Below, in pieces: positions 1-7,383 of a stretch of 7,383 bases of DNA. The stretch lies in assembly GCA_050744165.1 (NCBI GenBank), contig JBOGGN010000365.1:1-7383 (forward strand), given 5' to 3'. Numbering within the stretch: the first letter of the stretch is position 1; every line of letters starts with the position of its first letter. Below the pieces are notes generated by a model. It was given only the letters and a program-made list of their open reading frames with translations. It was not told the DNA's origin and did not search any database. Position numbers and translations under genes: made by a program. This DNA comes from JBOGGN01 sp050744165 (GTDB lineage Bacteria > Actinomycetota > Acidimicrobiia > Acidimicrobiales > Palsa-688).

Positions 1-1
1 C

Positions 2-418
2 GACGCGGCCATGGCGTACCAGCGTGACCAGGTGCCGCTGCTCGTGATCGCGGGCAAGGAGTACGGCTCGGGCTCCTCTCGGGACTGGGCCGCCAAGGGT
101 ACCCAGCTGCTCGGGGTGCGGGCGGTGCTGGCCGAGAGCTTCGAGCGCATCCACCGGTCCAATCTGGTCGGGATGGGGGTGCTGCCCCTCCAGTTCAAGG
201 GGGACACGGCGGCAACGCTCGGCCTGACCGGCGAGGAGGTCTATGACATCGTCGGGCTGGCCGGCCTCCGCGAGGACGACCAGCTGCCCGACGAGCTGGT
301 GGTGAGCGCCGACGGAAGGCAGTTTCGGGTGCGGTTGCGGATCGATACGCCGAAGGAAGAGGCGTACTTCCGGCACGGGGGGATTCTGCCCTACGTGCTG
401 CGGCAGCTCGCTCGGTAA
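2..418 (+). CDS. acnA: Aconitate hydratase, C-terminal fragment (5' end outside window)
   Basis: This is the last 138 residues of an aconitase, which interconverts citrate and isocitrate in the cytoplasmic TCA cycle. The frame is open to the left edge, so the ATG at 11 is internal, not the start; AcnA proteins are usually about 900 residues, so most of the gene lies outside. The visible part is the C-terminal swivel domain. It carries the strongly conserved block AGKEYGSGSSRDWAAKG, including the Ser-Arg pair that contacts substrate in aconitases, followed by LLGVRAVLAESFERIHRSNL and GMGVLPLQF. These are typical of the AcnA/IRP1 branch, not AcnB or the mitochondrial-type branch. The three Cys ligands of the 4Fe-4S cluster would lie in the missing part. 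The gene ends with TAA at 416-418, and the next gene follows on the same strand after 69 bp. The identification is secure; regulation is not visible. Confidence 0.96.
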   Translation, partial: DAAMAYQRDQVPLLVIAGKEYGSGSSRDWAAKGTQLLGVRAVLAESFERIHRSNLVGMGVLPLQFKGDTAATLGLTGEEVYDIVGLAGLREDDQLPDELVVSADGRQFRVRLRIDTPKEEAYFRHGGILPYVLRQLAR

Positions 419-440
419 TCCGCCTACGTACTGCAGGCCC

Positions 441-472
441 CTGGCCCGGCCGCCGGTAGGCCGCTGGCCCGG
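441..472. other. GC-rich repeat and weak hairpin between acnA and the HAD-PlsC gene
   Basis: The 69-bp gap holds two exact copies of CTGGCCCGG (441-449 and 464-472). Between them CGGCC (447-451) can pair with GGCCG (459-463) around a 7-nt loop. There is no T-tract. It could slow or end transcription after acnA, or be chance in GC-rich DNA. Confidence 0.25.
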
Positions 473-487
473 TAGCGTGGGCGAGCG

Positions 488-1876
488 TTGGGCACCGCCG
501 CAGCCTTCTTCGACCTTGACCGCACCCTCCTGGTAGGCGCCAGCGGGCCGGTCCTCACCGAGGCCCTGCAACGGGCCGGCACCGTGTCGCGGGTGCCGAT
601 CCCCGGCCAGAACCTCATCTACGAGGTCTACAACCGCTTCGGCGAGTCGCTTACCGGCATGGCCCTGGCCCGGGCGGCGGTTGGCGCTATGCGGGGCCGG
701 CGCCGGGAAGCGGTGCACGCAGCGGCCGAGTCGGCCACCGACGCCCTGATGGAGAAGGTGGCGCCGTACGCGCACGCACTAATAGAGGAGCACCACGATG
801 CCGGCCGTCCCGTCGTGCTGGCCACCACCACGCCCGCCGACCTGATCGCGCCGCTGGCCCGGCGCCTCGGCTTGGACGACGTCATCGCCACCCGCTACCA
901 GGTCGCCCCCGACGGGAAGGGCCGGGAGCGTTACACCGGTCGCCTCGACGGCGCCTTCGTCTGGGCCGCCGGGAAGCTGACGGCGGTGCGCTGGTGGGCC
1001 TACGAGCATGGCATCGAGCTGTCCGACAGCTGGGCCTACTCGGACAGCGTCTACGACCTGCCCCTGCTGTCGTCGGTGGGCCACCCCTCGGCCGTGAACC
1101 CCGACCCTCGCCTGGCCGCCGTGGCCGCCCTGCGCCGCTGGCCCCAGCTCCACCTCGACGCCCCGCCCGGCGTCCCCAAGCTTCTGGGGCTGGAGCCCTT
1201 CGACGTGGTCAGGACGGTGGTCCGCCCCGAGTCGTTCCCCTACGCCCGCTTCGACTTTGCAGGCACCAGCCACATCCCCAAGCGGGGCCCGGCCATCGTG
1301 GTGGCCAACCACCGCAGCTACTTCGACGCCGTGGCCCTTGGGCTCGCCGTCATACGCTCCGGACGGGTGCCCCGGGCCCTGGCCAAGAAGGAGATCTTCG
1401 ACGCCCCGGTGCTCGGCCAGGCGTTCCGGGCGCTCGGGCAAATTTGCGTCGACCGCAAGGTTGGCGGGGGAAACGCCCTGGGCCTAGCGGAGCACGCCCT
1501 CCGAGGGGGCGAGGTGGTCGTGGTCCTGCCGCAGGGCACGATCCCGAGAGGCGAGGCGTTTTACTCCCCGAAGCTCGAGGGCAAGTCCGGCGCCGCCCGC
1601 CTGGCCGCCGCCTCGGGTGCCCCGGTCATCCCGATGGGGATCTGGGGCACCGAGAAGGTCTGGCCCCGCTCATCCCGCCTGCCCAACATGACCAACCTGC
1701 TCCACCCGCCCACGGTCCGGGTCCGTGTGGGGCCGCCCGTGACCGGCCTCACCGGCGACTTCACCGCCGACACCGAGACCATGATGAGCGCCATTTCGGC
1801 CCTGCTGCCCGCCGAGTCGCGCACGGCCCGCAAGGCGAACGAGTCGAAGCTGCAGCAGGGCCGCCCACCTTCGTAA
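488..1876 (+). CDS. HAD-IB phosphatase / PlsC-type 1-acylglycerol-3-phosphate acyltransferase fusion
   Basis: This is a complete 462-residue two-domain protein. Residues 1-235 are a HAD-IB (SerB-like) domain: motif I FFDLDRTLL with D9 and D11, a cap region at about 30-90, motif II near LATTTP (111-116), the motif III lysine probably K163, and motif IV YSDSVYDLPLL with D186 and D190. Residues about 245-440 are a PlsC domain: block I NHRSYFD (H275, D280), block II ending in VDR (R323), block III LPQGT (347-351) and block IV APVIPMGIWG. The acyltransferase half should make phosphatidate from lysophosphatidate at the inner membrane face; the phosphatase substrate is unknown. Such fusions are known in actinobacteria (mycobacterial Rv2483c type). 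The start is TTG at 488: the frame has a stop at 473-475, no other start codon lies between it and motif I, and there is no clear Shine-Dalgarno sequence. I see no transmembrane helix. The family is secure, the exact activity is inferred. Confidence 0.93.
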   Translation: MGTAAAFFDLDRTLLVGASGPVLTEALQRAGTVSRVPIPGQNLIYEVYNRFGESLTGMALARAAVGAMRGRRREAVHAAAESATDALMEKVAPYAHALIEEHHDAGRPVVLATTTPADLIAPLARRLGLDDVIATRYQVAPDGKGRERYTGRLDGAFVWAAGKLTAVRWWAYEHGIELSDSWAYSDSVYDLPLLSSVGHPSAVNPDPRLAAVAALRRWPQLHLDAPPGVPKLLGLEPFDVVRTVVRPESFPYARFDFAGTSHIPKRGPAIVVANHRSYFDAVALGLAVIRSGRVPRALAKKEIFDAPVLGQAFRALGQICVDRKVGGGNALGLAEHALRGGEVVVVLPQGTIPRGEAFYSPKLEGKSGAARLAAASGAPVIPMGIWGTEKVWPRSSRLPNMTNLLHPPTVRVRVGPPVTGLTGDFTADTETMMSAISALLPAESRTARKANESKLQQGRPPS

Positions 1877-1914
1877 TCCGAGGGTCCCCTGCAGGAGCTA
1901 GCTGACTCCGGGTC

Positions 1915-1985
1915 GCCCCAACCGGCCAGACCGCCCCACACGGGCAGCCCCATCCGGGCAGCCCCAACCGGCCAGACGGCCCCAC
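1915..1985. repeat. Direct repeats downstream of the HAD-PlsC gene
   Basis: Two 25-bp copies begin GCCCCAACCGGCCAGAC (1915-1939 and 1961-1985, period 46) and differ at one base (C1932 against G1978). Between and overlapping them, CGGGCAGCCCCA occurs twice (1941-1952 and 1955-1966, period 14). Each of these contains GGGC-A-GCCC, too tight a loop for a normal hairpin. The block starts 39 bp after the stop codon. It reads as a small decayed or variable tandem repeat array. No function can be assigned. Confidence 0.7.
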
Positions 1986-2010
1986 GCGGAAGCAGTCTTG
2001 GGTCAATCTT

Positions 2011-2064
2011 TGGCTCCTAGCACCATTAGGTGCGGATTACGGTCGAAAGTGGCACCAAGAGCCA
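2011..2064. terminator. Possible hairpins in the convergent gap
   Basis: GCACC (2020-2024) pairs perfectly with GGTGC (2029-2033) around the loop ATTA. An outer pair TGGCTC (2011-2016) and GAGCCA (2059-2064) could enclose it. The site lies between the ends of two convergent genes, where a two-way terminator would be expected. The stems are short and no clear T-tract follows on either strand, so this is a weak call. Confidence 0.3.
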
Positions 2065-2095
2065 CAGCTGTACACCAGTCTGTGCCCGCGGTGCC
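2051..2095. terminator. Two-tier inverted repeat downstream of gltB
   Basis: GGCACC (2051-2056) pairs with GGTGCC (2090-2095), and inside it CACAG (2063-2067) pairs with CTGTG (2080-2084). The two stems are separated by small internal loops. It lies 46 bp past the gltB stop on the gltB strand and may act as a terminator or 3' end structure. It competes with the neighbouring hairpin at 2020-2033, because GCACC at 2052-2056 can also pair with GGTGC at 2029-2033. No T-tract is present. Confidence 0.3.
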
Positions 2096-2108
2096 CAGTC
2101 TGTTCCCG
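2075..2108. repeat. 20-bp period direct repeat
   Basis: CCAGTCTGTGCCCG (2075-2088) recurs as CCAGTCTGTTCCCG (2095-2108), 13 of 14 bases identical with a 20-bp period. It sits 33 bp beyond the gltB stop codon. It differs in sequence from the repeat block at 1915-1985. Function is unknown. Confidence 0.6.
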
Positions 2109-2140
2109 AAGGCGGCCCGCACCGTGGGACGTGGGAGTTC

Positions 2141-6694
<4,554 letters not shown>

Positions 6695-6703
6695 CGGAAG
6701 GAG

Positions 6704-6708
6704 CTCCT
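6704..6708 (-). promoter_or_regulatory. Ribosome-binding site of gltB
   Basis: AGGAG on the minus strand lies 9 nt before the ATG at 6694-6692 and decides this start over the in-frame ATG at 6784. It is embedded in the perfect 10-bp palindrome AGGAGCTCCT (6699-6708). Confidence 0.8.
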
Positions 6709-6747
6709 GAAGATGGGGACTCGTGAAGACGGATCGCCCTGACCGGA

Positions 6748-6769
6748 GCTTCCCCGTTGAAGGGGAGGC
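6748..6769 (-). promoter_or_regulatory. Possible leader hairpin of gltB mRNA
   Basis: On the gltB strand GCCTCCCC (6769-6762) faces GGGGAAGC (6755-6748) across the loop TTCAAC, giving seven pairs with one C-A mismatch. The hairpin lies about 40 nt before the ribosome-binding site. Its 3' arm overlaps AGCTCC (6750-6745), which can pair perfectly with GGAGCT covering the Shine-Dalgarno (6707-6702). The two pairings exclude each other. Whether the transcript includes this region is not known. Confidence 0.3.
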
Positions 6770-6805
6770 CGCGCTGGCTCCCATTCCGGTCGTGGAACGT
6801 ACGCG

Positions 6806-6811
6806 AATCTA
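6806..6811 (-). promoter_or_regulatory. Candidate -10 element for gltB
   Basis: TAGATT on the minus strand fits the actinobacterial TANNNT pattern and would give a leader of about 105 nt. No recognisable -35 box stands 16-19 bp upstream, so the assignment is weak. Confidence 0.25.
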
Positions 6812-6850
6812 TCGCAACCCAACGCCGGATCATCGACCTGCTCGGAGGGG

Positions 6851-6856
6851 TAGGGT
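6851..6856 (+). promoter_or_regulatory. Candidate -10 element for the proline-rich gene
   Basis: TAGGGT fits TANNNT and lies 18 bp before the ATG at 6875, which would give a very short leader. No -35 box is recognisable at the right spacing. It also contains the in-frame TAG (6851-6853) that fixes the upstream limit of the gene. Confidence 0.2.
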
Positions 6857-6863
6857 GCCGCCC

Positions 6864-6870
6864 AAGGAGG
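6864..6870 (+). promoter_or_regulatory. Ribosome-binding site of the proline-rich gene
   Basis: AAGGAGG is a near-perfect Shine-Dalgarno sequence. It ends 4 nt before the ATG at 6875-6877, slightly closer than average. With the in-frame stop at 6851-6853 it fixes the start of a gene that has no stop codon in the window. Confidence 0.85.
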
Positions 6871-6874
6871 ACTG

Positions 6875-7383
6875 ATGAGCGACCAGGGCACCACCGTCCC
6901 TTCGCCCGAGGAGCCCGATGATGCGGCCCAGGCACCACCCGGGTATGCGGGTCCCTCGGGAGGTCCGACGCCCCAGACGTTTCCCGCCGATCCCGGGGCA
7001 CCGGGCGGACCTGTGGTGCCCCCGAGCGGGTGGGCCCCCGCCGACCCCGCCGCCAGTCCAGCCGCCACCAGCCCAGTCGTGGGCGGCCCTTTGCCGGGGT
7101 GGGCGGGCCCAGAGGCGGCCGGGCCAGCCGCCGGGAGGCCGCCAGCACCAGGAAACTGGCCGCCACCGCCTCCACCCGGGGTCCCACACGCGGGCGGACC
7201 GCGACCGGCACAGCAGACCGTCCCCTGGTCGGCGCCAGCACCGGCTGGCGTTCCGCACCCGCGAACGACGCCCTACGGGACCGCCCAGCCCCCCGGCTCG
7301 CCGCAGCCCGCGACAACTCCCTACGGGGCACCGCAGCCGGGCGGCTACCCACCCGCGGGGTACGGCCAAGCCCCGATGTGGCC
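6875..7383 (+). CDS. Proline/glycine/alanine-rich protein of unknown function, N-terminal part (3' end outside window)
   Basis: An open frame runs from the ATG at 6875 to the right edge without a stop, giving 169 residues. About 50 are proline, with much Gly and Ala, no Cys and no Lys. The first 16 residues are acidic (EEPDD at 12-16). Hexaproline occurs at 96-101, single Trp residues recur in SGWAP, PGWAG and GNWPP, and TTPYG occurs twice (131-135, 147-151). Toward the edge the pattern becomes GGYPPAGYGQAPMW. No signal peptide or membrane helix is visible. In actinobacteria such disordered Pro/Gly/Tyr tails often precede a membrane domain (for example RDD, DUF4190 or CPBP-type proteins), which would begin just beyond the window; that is inference. 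The gene is divergent from gltB with 180 bp between starts. The strong ribosome site supports it over the overlapping minus-strand frames. I do not recognise the family. Confidence 0.82.
   Translation, partial: MSDQGTTVPSPEEPDDAAQAPPGYAGPSGGPTPQTFPADPGAPGGPVVPPSGWAPADPAASPAATSPVVGGPLPGWAGPEAAGPAAGRPPAPGNWPPPPPPGVPHAGGPRPAQQTVPWSAPAPAGVPHPRTTPYGTAQPPGSPQPATTPYGAPQPGGYPPAGYGQAPMW
7265..7327 (+). repeat. Imperfect 48-bp repeat unit in the proline-rich gene
   Basis: The codons for TTPYG occur at 7265-7279 and 7313-7327 with a 48-bp period, sharing exact CCCTACGGG. The residues after each copy (TAQPPG and APQPGG) are also similar. This suggests internal duplication within the disordered tail. Confidence 0.6.

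Noticed and set aside
994..1905. A 303-codon plus-strand frame within the HAD-PlsC gene
   Set aside because: It is out of phase with the motif-bearing frame, is Arg/Pro-rich and has no conserved domain.
1877..2140. CRISPR-like or integration-site reading of the repeats in the convergent gap
   Set aside because: There are only two copies of each repeat, with no regular spacers, no cas genes, no integrase and no tRNA nearby.
6695..6784. A 30-residue N-terminal extension of GltB from the ATG at 6784
   Set aside because: It has no ribosome site, and the ATG at 6694 has AGGAG at a normal distance and gives a propeptide of normal length before Cys18.
6830..7369. Minus-strand frames of 179 and 234 codons over the proline-rich gene
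   Set aside because: The plus frame has AAGGAGG with a good ATG and an upstream stop. The minus frames are Arg/Gly/Trp-rich mirror translations of proline and alanine codons.

Overview
The window is a uniformly GC-rich stretch of chromosomal DNA. The protein families point to a high-GC Gram-positive bacterium (Actinomycetota, possibly a deep branch such as Acidimicrobiia). That placement rests on the style of the GltB and HAD-PlsC proteins and on composition, not on a marker gene, so it is tentative. I see no mobile element, CRISPR array, tRNA, rRNA, phage gene or defence system.

Layout from left to right. Positions 2-418 (+) hold the C-terminal end of an AcnA/IRP1-type aconitase, cut by the window edge. 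After a 69-bp GC-rich gap comes a complete two-domain protein at 488-1876 (+): an N-terminal HAD-IB (SerB-like) phosphatase domain fused to a PlsC-type lysophosphatidate acyltransferase. Positions 1877-2140 are a 264-bp gap between convergent genes, with direct repeats and several possible hairpins. Positions 2141-6694 (-) encode the large subunit of glutamate synthase (GltB, 1517 aa), with a deduced Cys18 nucleophile, a Cys-x5-Cys-x4-Cys cluster motif and a glutamine synthase-type C-terminal GXGXG domain. Positions 6695-6874 are a divergent intergenic region carrying the gltB leader and the signals for the last gene. Positions 6875-7383 (+) are the start of an open-ended gene with a strong ribosome-binding site; its first 169 residues are about 30% proline and it runs off the right edge.

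The genes do not form one obvious pathway. Aconitase makes isocitrate, which leads to 2-oxoglutarate; GltB uses 2-oxoglutarate with glutamine to make glutamate. This is a loose carbon-nitrogen link at best. The HAD-PlsC protein belongs to phospholipid synthesis. GltB has no gltD partner on either side although its sequence looks like the NADPH type, so the small subunit must be elsewhere or the electron donor is different.

The window looks mostly ordinary. The points worth a second look are the orphan GltB, its Asn/Gly repeat linker, a possible SD-masking fold in the gltB leader, the repeats in the convergent gap, and the truncated proline-rich protein. I found no convincing new system.
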